Below, in pieces: positions 18,106 to 27,548 of a stretch of DNA of 64,000 bases. The translations under genes were made by a program, and so were the position numbers. Under the pieces are notes generated by a model. It ran no database searches and had not been told where the DNA came from. It was given only the letters and a program-made list of their open reading frames with translations. The number at the start of each line of letters is the position of its first letter. Positions within the stretch are counted from its first letter, which is position 1. Source of the stretch: Phaeobacter sp. J2-8 (lineage in GTDB: Bacteria; Pseudomonadota; Alphaproteobacteria; Rhodobacterales; Rhodobacteraceae); NCBI RefSeq assembly GCF_022867865.1, contig NZ_JALIEC010000001.1:536001-600000 (forward strand). Direction: 5' to 3'.

Positions 18106-18165
18106 GAGGGGGTCGGCCCCCTCGGCCTTTGGCCTCACCCCCGGGATATTTTTGGTCAGATGAAG
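18106..18165 (+). repeat. intergenic hairpin repeat, copy D
   Basis: A GAGGGGG / CCCCCTC hairpin, then CCCCCGGGATATTTT and GGTCAGATGAAG. It lies between the convergent DUF2794 and glycosyltransferase genes. Confidence 0.75.
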
Positions 18166-18243
18166 GCCGGAGGAACGCCTGCAGGTTGGCGAGGCACGGG
18201 TGAGGCAACGGCGGGGAGCATCAGTGGGGAGCATTGGCGGGAT

Positions 18244-19515
18244 TTACACCTGCGGTGCGCGCGGCTTCAGCTGCATCAGGCTGTCTACCCAGGCCAGTTG
18301 TTTTGGCAGGCTAATCCGTTTCAAATCATAATGCGCCACCACATGGGCACGGGCATTGCGGCGCAGGTGATCGCGCAGATCGGCGTCATCCAGCAGGGTG
18401 CAGACCTTGTCGACAATGGCTGTGCGGTCGAAGAAATCCACCAACAGGCCGGTGTCGCCATCAGTCAGAACCTCGCGCACCGGGGCGGTGTCGCTGGCGA
18501 CAATTGGTGCGCCTGCGCTCATCGCTTCGAGCAGCGACCAGCTGAGCACAAAGGGATAGGTCAGATAGACATGTGCCCGGCTGACCCGCATGAAGGAGAG
18601 AAAGACACCATAGGGCACCCGGCCGAGGAAATGCACCCGCGCCCAATCGGCATCGGGGATTTGATCGCGGACCTCGTCGATGAAGACCTGTTTCCAGCTT
18701 TTGCCATCCGGGGCCTTGGCCCCGTAGCTGACCTGGTCGCCGCCGATCAGCACGATCTGGGCCTTGGGTCGCCGCCGCAGCAGGTCGGGCAGGGCACGCA
18801 TGAAAATGTGATAGCCGCGATAGGGTTCGAGGTTGCGGTTGATGAAGGTAATCACCTCGTCGTCGCGGGTCAGGGTCTGGCCATTGCCAACGTCCAGCCG
18901 TGCATTGCTATCAGCGGTGACGTAATCGGTGTCGATCCCATCGTGGATCACGGAAATGCGGGCGCGCATGTCGGGCGGGAAGGTGTTGGCCTGAAATGCC
19001 GTGGGACTGATGCCGGCATCGCCGACCTCGAAATGCAACCGGTTGTTGAGGTTCTTGAACCGCAAGCGCAGGGCATCGGTGGCCGGCGAGGTGCCGGTGA
19101 ATTCCGGGTCGAACCCGACAAAGGGATATTCGGCGGTGTGGTATAATTCGCAGTAGAGCCCCAGGCGGGCCTCTGGCCAGACGTCTTTGAGAAACAGGCT
19201 TTCGCCCCAGCCGTGATGCGCCAGGATGACATCGGGTGAAAAGCCGCGTGCTTTCAGGGCAAGGGCGGCGGTGTAACAGCTTTGGCCGCGAATCACCTTG
19301 GATTCAAAATCCAGCAACCAGGGATGTTGGCCCTTGGCCGGTTTTCCGTTGATCTTGTAGGGGACGATGGTGATGCCGTTCCACTGGGTCGGTTTGTCGA
19401 CCTTTGGGGTCAGGGCGACAACCTGATCGCCGCGCGCGGCCAGAGCCGGGGCGAGGTGTTTGTATTGGCCGGGAAAATTCTGATGAATCAAAAGGTACTT
19501 CGTCACGCCTGTCAC
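18244..19515 (-). CDS. glycosyltransferase family 4 protein
   Basis: A 423-residue GT-B glycosyltransferase. The N-terminal domain begins YLLIHQNFPGQYKHLAPAL and includes DVILAHHGWGESLFLK. The C-terminal nucleotide-sugar domain has VITFINRNLEPYRGYHIFMRALP, VHFLGRVPYGVFLSFM, and the donor-binding SWSLLEAMSAGAPIVASD. It could act on surface polysaccharide or glycolipid, but there are no polysaccharide genes nearby. The start is a GTG at 19515, with another GTG at 19506. Confidence 0.88.
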   Translation of the reverse strand: MTGVTKYLLIHQNFPGQYKHLAPALAARGDQVVALTPKVDKPTQWNGITIVPYKINGKPAKGQHPWLLDFESKVIRGQSCYTAALALKARGFSPDVILAHHGWGESLFLKDVWPEARLGLYCELYHTAEYPFVGFDPEFTGTSPATDALRLRFKNLNNRLHFEVGDAGISPTAFQANTFPPDMRARISVIHDGIDTDYVTADSNARLDVGNGQTLTRDDEVITFINRNLEPYRGYHIFMRALPDLLRRRPKAQIVLIGGDQVSYGAKAPDGKSWKQVFIDEVRDQIPDADWARVHFLGRVPYGVFLSFMRVSRAHVYLTYPFVLSWSLLEAMSAGAPIVASDTAPVREVLTDGDTGLLVDFFDRTAIVDKVCTLLDDADLRDHLRRNARAHVVAHYDLKRISLPKQLAWVDSLMQLKPRAPQV

Positions 19516-19654
19516 TGCCCGTTTGTTTTGCCGTGAGTATAGGGCGACATTGCGGGTCGGCCAAGCATTGGCAGTGCATGTCTGGTCAGGATGGCGCGCA
19601 GAACGGCCGTTGACCGGTTCGGTGGCGCCGATCGTGGCGCGGCCAGTGCGCGCC

Positions 19655-20188
19655 CTATTTCGAGAATCGTGCCCGAACGGCGGCCATGTCGAGTTGCTGT
19701 TCGGTCAGGCCCTCTGGTTCCCACTCGCTTCTTTCGGCCTCAAAGAAATCACCGCCATAGATATGCAGCGCGGCGGTGAGCCGTGGAATCGGGTTGCTGA
19801 CGGAATGGATGATGTCCGGCCCCATAGGGCAGACATCGCCGGTGGTCAGCGACCGGGCCCCCGCCGCTTCGATCAATCCCTGGGGATGATCCTTGATTCG
19901 CCGCCAGAAGATATTGTCCTCTCGTCCGCCATAAATGCCGATCACGGCCCACATTTCGTGGTTGTGGGGCGGAATCATCACCGTAGGCTTCCACGCGAGG
20001 TTCACGATGGTCAGATTGTCGGACTGATAAAGCGCGGTGATTCCCGGTTCTGTCGGCTCGCCCAGGGCGGCCATCACGGCGGCAGGATCGGCCATGGCAC
20101 GCCGCATCACTTCGGCGGCGGAGGTGTGGGTTGGGTCATTTTCAACGGCGTCGCAGCAGTCGGAAACGAATTCTTCTATATCAAACAT
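19655..20188 (-). CDS. cupin-fold (cysteine dioxygenase-like) protein
   Basis: A 177-residue double-stranded beta-helix protein. The metal-binding motif PPHNHEMWAVIGIYGG supplies two His and one Glu, and a third His appears late in GPDIIHSVSN, as in thiol dioxygenases and related type I cysteine dioxygenase relatives. ATG 20188 follows a GGGGGGA site. Whether it acts on cysteine, 3-mercaptopropionate or something else cannot be told. Confidence 0.75.
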   Translation of the reverse strand: MFDIEEFVSDCCDAVENDPTHTSAAEVMRRAMADPAAVMAALGEPTEPGITALYQSDNLTIVNLAWKPTVMIPPHNHEMWAVIGIYGGREDNIFWRRIKDHPQGLIEAAGARSLTTGDVCPMGPDIIHSVSNPIPRLTAALHIYGGDFFEAERSEWEPEGLTEQQLDMAAVRARFSK

Positions 20189-20310
20189 CGACGTCCCCCC
20201 GGCGTGATCCAATGTTGCCATCATATCACAAACGGCATTCGGCGTCAGCCTTGGGGCGCGGTTGGGGGCGGATCAGGGCCGGATTGGGGGGCAGGATGTT
20301 CCCCAAAAGA

Positions 20311-20338
20311 AAAGGCCGCGCAAAAATGCACGGCCCTT
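20311..20338 (-). terminator. intrinsic terminator after rpmJ
   Basis: On the minus strand GGCCGTGC / GCGCGGCC (one G-U pair) encloses an ATTTTT loop, then TTTTCTTTT follows. Confidence 0.7.
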
Positions 20339-20362
20339 TCGAATTCAAGTCGCTGTCAGCGT

Positions 20363-20488
20363 TCAGCCCTGGCGGGCTTTGAACCGCCGTTGTGTCTTGT
20401 TGATCACATAGACACGGCCCTTGCGGCGCACAATGCGGCAATCGCGGTGCCAATTCTTGAGCGAGCGGAGCGAGTTCTTGACCTTCAT
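20363..20488 (-). CDS. rpmJ: 50S ribosomal protein L36 (41-residue type)
   Basis: [20 protein letters not shown] followed by a basic C-terminus ([16 protein letters not shown]) matches the longer, alphaproteobacterial bL36 lineage. It keeps only one Cys, so the zinc-binding site of classical L36 is absent. AGGAGAG precedes the ATG. The longer open frame upstream runs through tRNA-Val and is not coding. Confidence 0.95.
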   Translation of the reverse strand: MKVKNSLRSLKNWHRDCRIVRRKGRVYVINKTQRRFKARQG

Positions 20489-20568
20489 GTCAGTCTCTCC
20501 TTCTACGCGGCGCGTGGGCGCGCCTGGGTTGTTGTTTTGCTCTGGCCAACATGGCCAGAGCGGTGAAA

Positions 20569-20643
20569 TGGTGGGCGATACTGGGATCGAACCAGTGACC
20601 CCTTCGATGTCAACGAAGTGCTCTACCGCTGAGCTAATCACCC
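20569..20643 (-). tRNA. tRNA-Val (GAC)
   Basis: On the minus strand the acceptor arms GGGTGAT / ATCGCCC, the D arm TTAGCTCAGCGGTAGAGC, the anticodon loop TTGACAT (anticodon GAC), and the T arm GGTTCGATCC are all present. CCA is encoded. Confidence 0.95.
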
Positions 20644-20800
20644 GAGAAACCTCGCACTGACGGAGAGCCCCATAAAAGAATGGGGCGCGGAACCCCGCGC
20701 CAGTAGACGGCTCTATAAATAGGTTTGCGGGGGCGATCAAGGGCTTTTGATAAGGAAAGAAAAAGGACTAGTATCGTGGCATGACTTGCGGGAGACGCTT

Positions 20801-21660
20801 TTGCCCAAGACCGCCTTTACCCTGTTCCGCCCAGAGCGTGTTTTGACGCCTGTGGTGTTTGCCTCGCCACATTCGGGGCGGGATTATCCATGGTCCTTCC
20901 TGCGGCGGACCGTATTGGACGAACATGTGATTCGCACGTCGGAAGACGCCTATGTGGACCGGCTTTTTGAATGTGGGCCGCAATTTGGTGCGCCTTTTCT
21001 ATGTGCGGGGGCGCCGCGGGCCTTTGTCGATCTCAATCGGGCGGCAGAGGAGCTGGACCCGGCGTTGATCGAAGGGGCGCGCAAGCCGGGGCATAATCCA
21101 CGGGTGATGTCCGGGCTGGGGGTGATCCCGCGTGTGGTGGCCGGGGGGCGCAATATTTACCGTGGCAAATTGACCATGGCCGAGGCCGAGGGCCGGATTG
21201 ACCGCTATTGGCGGCCCTATCATCAGCAGGTGCAGACGCTTTTGACCGAAGCGCATGAGCGATTTGGCGAAGCGGTCCTGGTGGATTGCCATTCGATGCC
21301 GCATGAGGCGCTGGAACCGATTGCCCGTTCCGGGGCCCGCAGACCCGAAGTGGTGATCGGCGATCGCTTTGGCGCATCGGCCAGCGAAGAGATTGTTGAG
21401 CGGATCGAGATGGCCTTTGTTGCGGCGGGGCTGGTGGTGGTGCGCAATGCACCTTTTGCCGGGGCATATATCACCCAGCATTATGGCGGCCTTCGCGGCA
21501 GCAGCACGCGATTCAGATCGAGATTGATCGCTCTCTCTACATGAATGAGCAGGCGATTCGCCCAAATGCGAATTTTCAGGCCTTTCGCAAATTGTTGCGT
21601 GGGGTGGTGGCCGAAATCGCCTCTATCGGCGCGCAGGAATTGCCGTTGGCGGCGGAATAG
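20801..21660 (+). CDS. N-formylglutamate amidohydrolase family protein (copy 2), frameshifted near the 3' end
   Basis: A second member of the family, of the longer type. It begins MPKTAFTLFRPERVLTPVVF from a TTG after GGGAGACGC. FASPHSGRDYPWSFL, RAFVDLNRAAEELDP, RNIYRGKLTM and VLVDCHSMPHEA carry the family metal-binding residues. After AGAYITQHYG the frame needs one added base near 21485-21489. The reading then continues as QQHAIQIEIDRSLYMNE and ends at the TAG at 21658-21660, as in intact homologues. The gene is probably functional and affected by a sequencing indel. Confidence 0.8.
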
Positions 21661-21736
21661 CCCGCCCGCTGTCGACGCGTTGCCGCAAGCATCGCGGATT
21701 TCACGTCCGGGACTGGTGCGTGTGGGGTTTCTGGCC

Positions 21737-23014
21737 CTAGCGCAGAGCGCGGCCCTTGAGAATTGCATCCGGCCCAAAGCGGGCGCGAATCGCATCTGTG
21801 GCGCGTTCGGCCCCGGCGCGGCGGCTGGCATCGGGGTCCAGAAGGTCCGGGGCGCGGTCGGCGTCATCCGCAGACACCAGATGGGAAATCCCGCAGCCCA
21901 ACAGGCGATAAGCCCCCTGATCGGCCACGCCATCGAACAGCGCCCGTGCGGTGCGATAGATGGTGTCGGCCATCTGGGTCGCATCGCGCAGGGATTGCCG
22001 CCGGGTCAGGGTTTGGAATTTGGCGGTCTTCAGCTTCAAGGTCACCACCAATCCGGCCTTGTCCTTGGCCTTGGCGCGATCTGCGACTTTCTCTGCCATG
22101 CGCCAAAGATGCCCGTCGAGCAGATCCGGGTCCGAGGTGTCCTCAAAAAAGGTGGTTTCATTGCTGATGGATTTGATCGGGGCGTTGGCAGAGATCCGGC
22201 GCCGATCCTGGCCGCGCGCCAGATGCCACAGGCGGGTGCCCATCGAGCCGAACCGGGCCGTCAGGTCGCGTTCATCCCAGCGGCGCAGATCGTTGAAGGT
22301 GCGAATGCCCGCCTTTTCCAGCGCCGCCTGTGCGGCCTGACCCACGCCCCAGATCATGCGCACGGGTTTGTCGCGCAGAAAATCCTCGGTCTCGGCCTGG
22401 CCGATCACGGAAAACCCATGCGGTTTGTCCAGATCGCTGGCGGTCTTGGCGAGGAATTTGTTATGCGCCAGTCCCACCGATCCGGTGATGCCCAATTCGG
22501 TGCGCATGCGCCGCACCATACGCGCCAGCATCAGCGCCGGGGGCGCGCCGTGCAACCGCTGGGTGCCGGTCAGATCGAGAAATGCCTCGTCCAGCGAGAG
22601 CGGTTCCACCACCGGGGTCAATTCATCCATCATGGCGCGGATGGCGCGGGATACGTCGACATAGGCGGACATGCGCGGTTTGATCACCACCGCATCGGGG
22701 CAGAGTTTCAGCGCCTGAAACATCGGCATCGCCGAGCGCACGCCGCGAATGCGCGCAACATAACAGGCGGTCGAGACCACACCGCGTTTGCCGCCGCCGA
22801 TGATCACCGGTTTATGGGCCAGGCTGGGGTCATCGCGTTTTTCCACGCTGGCATAAAACGCATCGCAATCCATATGGGCGATGGTCAGATCGTTCAATTC
22901 GTCATGCGCCACAACCCGGCGCGACCGACAGGCCGGGCAGGGCGGGGCATTGGCCGACCCCCAGGTGGGATCGACGGCGAATTCATGCAAACAATCACGG
23001 CAGAGGGCGGGCAT
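21737..23014 (-). CDS. dinB: DNA polymerase IV (DinB) with N-terminal zinc-ribbon-like segment
   Basis: An error-prone Y-family polymerase for translesion synthesis. Residues 1-35 carry CRDCLHEF...CPACRS, a two-CXXC zinc-ribbon-like motif that classical DinB lacks. The palm then shows the catalytic HMDCDAFYASVEKRDDP and LSLDEAFLDLTGT. The fingers and the helix-hairpin-helix (GVGQAAQAALEKAGIRT) follow, and the little-finger domain runs to the C-terminus. A C-terminal beta-clamp peptide is not obvious. No LexA box was found upstream. Confidence 0.92.
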   Translation of the reverse strand: MPALCRDCLHEFAVDPTWGSANAPPCPACRSRRVVAHDELNDLTIAHMDCDAFYASVEKRDDPSLAHKPVIIGGGKRGVVSTACYVARIRGVRSAMPMFQALKLCPDAVVIKPRMSAYVDVSRAIRAMMDELTPVVEPLSLDEAFLDLTGTQRLHGAPPALMLARMVRRMRTELGITGSVGLAHNKFLAKTASDLDKPHGFSVIGQAETEDFLRDKPVRMIWGVGQAAQAALEKAGIRTFNDLRRWDERDLTARFGSMGTRLWHLARGQDRRRISANAPIKSISNETTFFEDTSDPDLLDGHLWRMAEKVADRAKAKDKAGLVVTLKLKTAKFQTLTRRQSLRDATQMADTIYRTARALFDGVADQGAYRLLGCGISHLVSADDADRAPDLLDPDASRRAGAERATDAIRARFGPDAILKGRALR

Positions 23015-23078
23015 GGTGGTGCTCTTGGGGCAGACACCCCATATATATCCGGTATGCAGCCACAGGGCGAGGGGGCAG

Positions 23079-23489
23079 ATGGGCGAAACTGAATTCTCTG
23101 GTGCAAAGCTGGCCTTGTTTCTGGGGGACAGCCTGTTGGTGATCCGGCGCGATGACCGCCCGGATATTCCCTGGCCAGATGCGCTTGACCTGCCGGGGGG
23201 CGGGCGCGAAGGCGGCGAAAGCGCCAAATCCTGTGCATTGCGCGAAACCCGCGAAGAGGTGGGATTGGTGGTTGCGCCAGAGGCGCTAAGCTATTGCCGG
23301 ACTTATATGCGCCCGCATGGGCGGGTGGTGTTTTTTGTGGCGCATTTGCCCGCAGAGGCCGAAAAAGACGTGGTTTTTGGCAACGAGGGCCAGGGTTGGA
23401 TGTTGATGCCGCCGGAAACCTTTGCCGACCATCCCGAAGCTGTGCCACATTTTCGCGACCAAATGCGGGCCTATCTTGACCAGCGATAG
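23079..23489 (+). CDS. NUDIX hydrolase
   Basis: A 136-residue NUDIX protein. The Nudix box is GGGREGGESAKSCALRETREE followed by VG, with the REXXEE core intact. GAGGGGG precedes the ATG at 23079. The gene is divergent from dinB with only a 64-nt spacer, which invites a nucleotide-sanitising role, but the substrate cannot be deduced. Confidence 0.88.
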   Translation: MGETEFSGAKLALFLGDSLLVIRRDDRPDIPWPDALDLPGGGREGGESAKSCALRETREEVGLVVAPEALSYCRTYMRPHGRVVFFVAHLPAEAEKDVVFGNEGQGWMLMPPETFADHPEAVPHFRDQMRAYLDQR

Positions 23490-23601
23490 CTGCGGCGTGC
23501 GCAATTGTCGTGCAAGTTGTCCCGGCTGCGACTATGACCCGTTGAAGTCCGCCTGACGCAGGGGTAGGACGCGACTGTTTTTGACCCGAAAGCGACATAA
23601 A

Positions 23602-24294
23602 ATGCGAATGAGAGACACTTTTATCAAACCCATGCACCCGGAAGGGCGTCGGTTTGTGGCGATTTTTGCAGCAATCACGGTTCTGCTGTTTCTTGTGTCC
23701 CAGATTCTGGGCTGGATCGGCGTCGGGTTAACGGTCTGGTGTTATTACTTCTTTCGTGACCCCAAGCGGGTGGTCCCGGTGCGCGAGGGGCTGGTTGTCA
23801 GCCCGGCGGATGGGATTGTGTCGTTGATCGAACATGCGGTGCCGCCGCCGGAACTGGGCATGTCGGATGCGCCGCTTTTGCGGGTCAGCGTGTTCATGAG
23901 CGTGTTCAACTGCCACGTGAACCGTGCGCCGGTGCCCGGTCGGATCACGGCCATCGCCTATCGTGCGGGCAAGTTCTTTAATGCCTCGCTGGACAAGGCA
24001 AGTTCTGACAACGAGCGCAATTCGCTGTGCATCGAAATGGCGGATGGTCGCCAGATCGCGGTGGTGCAGATTGCCGGTCTGGTTGCCCGTCGGATTGTGT
24101 GTTTCGTTTCAGAAGGCGACACGATTGACGCGGGCGCGCGGTTTGGCCTGATCCGGTTTGGATCGCGGTTGGATGTCTATCTGCCGGACGGGGTTTTGCC
24201 ACAGGTGCATCTTGGCCAGACGATGATCGCCGGTGAAACGGTTCTGGCCGATCTGACGGCCAATGATTCCGACCGTGTGGCGCGGACGGACTAG
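23602..24294 (+). CDS. psd: phosphatidylserine decarboxylase
   Basis: Makes phosphatidylethanolamine from phosphatidylserine at the inner membrane. The 230-residue short-type enzyme has one membrane segment (residues about 15-40), [24 protein letters not shown] and the self-cleavage region [11 protein letters not shown], in which G-S is the processing site that yields the pyruvoyl group. ATG 23602 ([10 protein letters not shown]) is preferred over the TTG at 23581. It is followed by pssA with a 3-nt gap, forming one operon. Confidence 0.93.
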   Translation: MRMRDTFIKPMHPEGRRFVAIFAAITVLLFLVSQILGWIGVGLTVWCYYFFRDPKRVVPVREGLVVSPADGIVSLIEHAVPPPELGMSDAPLLRVSVFMSVFNCHVNRAPVPGRITAIAYRAGKFFNASLDKASSDNERNSLCIEMADGRQIAVVQIAGLVARRIVCFVSEGDTIDAGARFGLIRFGSRLDVYLPDGVLPQVHLGQTMIAGETVLADLTANDSDRVARTD

Positions 24295-24297
24295 GTG

Positions 24298-25062
24298 ATG
24301 CAGGACATGCCACCCGAAGACCTGTCCAAAACGGGGCGTGACAAGAAGAAATTCGTGCCGATCGTGCATCTGTTGCCGAATCTTCTGACGCTTGCGGCGA
24401 TCTGTGCCGGGCTGACGGCAATCCGATTTGGCTATCAGGGCGATTTCGAACAGGCGGTGCGGTTGATCCTGTTGGCCTGTATTCTGGACGGGGTCGATGG
24501 CCGGTTGGCGCGTTTGTTGCGCTGCCAGAGCCAGGTGGGGGCGGAGCTGGATTCGCTGGCGGATTTTGTCAATTTCGGCGTGGCGCCGGGGCTGATCATC
24601 CACGCATGGGCGCTTCAGGATTTCAGCCGCGCCGGGTGGATTGCGGTGTTGTGTTATTCGATCTGCTGCGTGCTGCGTCTGGCCCGGTTCAACGTCAACA
24701 ACCGCGCCGCCGCTGACACCGGCAGTGATTTCTTTGTCGGGGTGCCGTCGCCGGCGGGGGCGATCCTGGCCATGGTGCCGATGTATGTCGCGTTTCTTTT
24801 CGGGGATGCGACGCTGGTGCCGCCGGCGGTTGTCGCGGGCTATATTCTTTTGATCGGGTTGCTGATGATCAGCCAGATCCCGACCTATTCCTTCAAGAAC
24901 CTTTCGATTTATCGCGAGAATGCAAAATTTTGGGTTCTGGGTGCGATCATGACTGTTGTCGCATTGTTCACATACCTTTGGGCTACGCTGCTTGTGGCCA
25001 CCATTGTTTATGTCGGCGGGCTGATATGGGCTTTTTGGTCGATGCGGAAAACTACCAAATAA
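24298..25062 (+). CDS. pssA: CDP-diacylglycerol-serine O-phosphatidyltransferase
   Basis: Makes phosphatidylserine from CDP-diacylglycerol and serine. The 254-residue membrane protein has about eight helices and the CDP-alcohol phosphotransferase motif DGVDGRLARLLRCQSQVGAE, extended by LDSLAD. It sits 3 nt after psd, and the TTG-started methyltransferase follows 12 nt on. A GTG at 24295 is an alternative start. Confidence 0.93.
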   Translation: MQDMPPEDLSKTGRDKKKFVPIVHLLPNLLTLAAICAGLTAIRFGYQGDFEQAVRLILLACILDGVDGRLARLLRCQSQVGAELDSLADFVNFGVAPGLIIHAWALQDFSRAGWIAVLCYSICCVLRLARFNVNNRAAADTGSDFFVGVPSPAGAILAMVPMYVAFLFGDATLVPPAVVAGYILLIGLLMISQIPTYSFKNLSIYRENAKFWVLGAIMTVVALFTYLWATLLVATIVYVGGLIWAFWSMRKTTK

Positions 25063-25074
25063 GGGGATGCTCCT

Positions 25075-25701
25075 TTGGATCCTAACCAAGTCAAAGTTTC
25101 TTATGCCCGGTGGGCACCTATTTACGATCATACCTTTGGAGCGGTCACGCGGATCGGACGCCGCAGGTCGGTTGAATATATCAACAACCTGCCGGGGGAT
25201 CGGGTGTTGGAGGTTGGCGTCGGCACGGGCATGGCCCTGCGCCATTACCGCCCCGACATCGAAGTGACCGGCATTGATTTCAGCCATGACATGCTGGGCA
25301 AGGCCCGCGCCAAGGTGCAGGAACTGGGCCTGAAACAGGTGGTCACGCTGAAACAGATGGACGCGCGCGAGATCGAATTTCCCGACAATTCCTTTGATGC
25401 CGTGGTTGGCATGCATCTGGTTTCGGTGGTGCCAGAGCCGGAGCGGGTGATCGCGGAAATGGCGCGGGTCTGCAAACCGGGGGGCAAGGTGATCATCACC
25501 AATCATTTCGCCCACGAATTTGGCATTCTTGCTGTGGCGGAACGAATTTCCGCCCGGTTTTACGACGTCCTGGGCTGGCATTCCGATTTCAGCATCGACA
25601 CTGTGCTTGGCGAACCCAGCCTGCAAATTGTCGAGCAACAGAAATTTCCACCGCTGCGGATGATGACGTTTCTTGTCTTGCAAAAAGCCGCTAACTGCTG
25701 A
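25075..25701 (+). CDS. phosphatidylethanolamine N-methyltransferase-like SAM methyltransferase
   Basis: A 208-residue class I methyltransferase. Motif I is VLEVGVGTGMALRHY, then VTGIDFSHDMLGKAR and VVGMHLVSVVPEPERV. The resemblance to the short rhodobacterial PmtA enzymes, plus the position behind psd-pssA, suggests it methylates phosphatidylethanolamine towards phosphatidylcholine. The start is a TTG (25075) behind AAGGGG. The nearby ATG at 25067 is out of frame. Confidence 0.85.
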   Translation: MDPNQVKVSYARWAPIYDHTFGAVTRIGRRRSVEYINNLPGDRVLEVGVGTGMALRHYRPDIEVTGIDFSHDMLGKARAKVQELGLKQVVTLKQMDAREIEFPDNSFDAVVGMHLVSVVPEPERVIAEMARVCKPGGKVIITNHFAHEFGILAVAERISARFYDVLGWHSDFSIDTVLGEPSLQIVEQQKFPPLRMMTFLVLQKAANC

Positions 25702-25728
25702 TTTTCAAACGGTAATTTATAGATTTCC

Positions 25729-25762
25729 GACCGGCCGCTGACCTCTCTGTCGCGGTCCGGTC
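25729..25762. other. imperfect hairpin downstream of the methyltransferase gene
   Basis: Outer arms GACCGG / CCGGTC with inner pairs TGAC / GTCG around a CTCTCT loop. It lies in the 182-nt spacer before the peptide-binding protein gene. It may end the lipid operon, but there is no T-tract. Confidence 0.4.
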
Positions 25763-25883
25763 GATGCCATGCGCACCACCCGGTTTCGGGTTTCATGTGG
25801 TTGGCGCATAGGGATATGCAAAACCGGCATTTGCAGTTCCGGGACCGCCCTACATAGGCTGCGCACATCCAAGACAGGGAGCA

Positions 25884-27450
25884 ATGATAATGAATTTCTT
25901 GAAAAACTGTGTGGCTGGTGCGGCGCTGACCATCGCGCTTGCCGGTGGTGCCATGGCCGAAAACAGCCTTCGGGTGGCCTATGACGCCGATCCGGTCTCG
26001 CTTGACCCGTATGAACAGCTTTCGGGTGGCACGCTTCAGCTGAACCATATGGCGTTTGACCCGCTGGTGCGCTGGACCCAGGATCTTCAGTTCGAGGCCC
26101 GTCTGGCCGAAAGCTGGGAACAGATCGACGAAACCACCATGCGCTTCAAGCTGCGCGAAGGGGTGAAATTCCACTCCGGCAACGAAATGACGGCCAAGGA
26201 TTTCGACTGGACCTTTGACCGCGTCAAGGAAAGCCCGGATTTCAAAGGTATCTTCGCGCCTTTCACCGATCTGGAAGTGGTCGATGATTACACCATCGAC
26301 CTGAAAACGGCCAAGCCCTTCCCGCTGGTGCTGCACACCGCGACCTACATCTTCCCGATGGACAGCGCGTTTTATTCCGGCATGACCGACGACGGCAAAG
26401 ACAAGGCCGAAATCGTCAAGCACGGCGACAGCTTTGCCTCGCGCAATCTGTCGGGCACCGGTCCGTTCATCGTGACCGAGCGTGAGCAAGGCGTCAAAGT
26501 CATGTTCGAACGTTTTGACGGCTATTGGGACACCGCATCCGAGGGCAATGTGGATGAAATCATCCTGACCCCGATCAAGGAAGATCCGACACGGGTTGCC
26601 GCACTTCTGTCCGGTGATGTGGATTTCATCGCGCCGGTGCCGCCGACCGATCTGAAACGTCTGGAAGATGCCGATGGCGTCAACCTGATCACCATGGCGG
26701 GCACACGGATCATCACGTTCCAAATGAACCAGGAACGGGTTGAGGCGTTCAAAGACCCCAAAGTGCGTCAGGCGATTGATTACGCCGTGAACAACGCCGG
26801 TATCGTGGATCGCATCATGCGCGGCTTCGGCACCGTGGGCGCACAGGCGTCGCCAGCCGGGTATCTGGGCCACGTCGAAGGCATGGAACCCCGGTTTGAC
26901 GTCGAAAAAGCCAAGGCGCTGATGGCCGAAGCGGGTTATGCTGACGGGTTTTCCATCACCATGATGGCGCCGAACAACCGCTATGTAAACGATGACAAGA
27001 TCGCCCAGGCCGTGGCCTCGATGTTGTCGCAAATCGGGATCAAGGTGGATCTGCAAACCCTGCCGAAAGCCCAATACTGGCCCAAGTTCGACGAACGCGC
27101 GGCTGACATGATGATGATTGGCTGGCACGCAGACACCGAAGAATTCGGCCAACTTCCACCAGTTCCTGACCGCGTGCCCGGATGCAGATTCCGGCAATGG
27201 TCAGTACAACTCGGGCAATTATTGCAACCCCGAGGCGGATGCGCTGATGGATGCGGCCAATGGCGAAACCGATCAGGCCAAGCGTGGCGAAATGCTGCAA
27301 GAGCTGGAGCAGATGCTCTATGACGACGCGGCGTTCATCCCGCTGCATTGGCAGAACCTCGCATGGGGTGCCAAGGACGGCATGAATGCGGGCGACATCG
27401 TCAACGCGTTGAACTTTCCCTACTTTGGCGATCTGAAGATCTCTGAGTAA
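25884..27450 (+). CDS. ABC transporter substrate-binding protein (peptide/opine family 5), frameshifted
   Basis: The periplasmic binding component of the importer encoded next. A signal peptide (MIMNFLKNCVAGAALTIALAGGAMA) is followed by the family 5 core: SLRVAYDADPVSLDPYEQLS, RFKLREGVKFHSGNEMTAKDF, and AAFIPLHWQNLAWGAKDG near the end. An extra A in GAAGAATTC (27138-27146) throws the frame off after MIGWHADTE. The correct reading goes on as SANFHQFLTACPDADSGNG in the other frame. The total length fits about 521 residues with one inserted base. Substrate unknown. Confidence 0.88.
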
Positions 27451-27464
27451 GTTCGGAAACCTCC

Positions 27465-27486
27465 GGGGGCGCGGATTCGCGCCCCC
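27465..27486 (+). terminator. hairpin between binding protein and permease genes
   Basis: GGGGGCGCG / CGCGCCCCC with a GATT loop, followed by ATTCTTTC. A hairpin here typically ends part of the transcripts so that the binding protein is made in excess over the membrane components. Confidence 0.65.
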
Positions 27487-27548
27487 ATTCTTTCTGCCGG
27501 AACGGAACCGGGCGGAAAACAGGCATTCACTAGGGGGGACGACGCGGT

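Noticed and set aside
24109..25683. 524-codon minus-strand ORF over pssA and the methyltransferase
   Set aside because: Antisense shadow, no family features, no plausible start.
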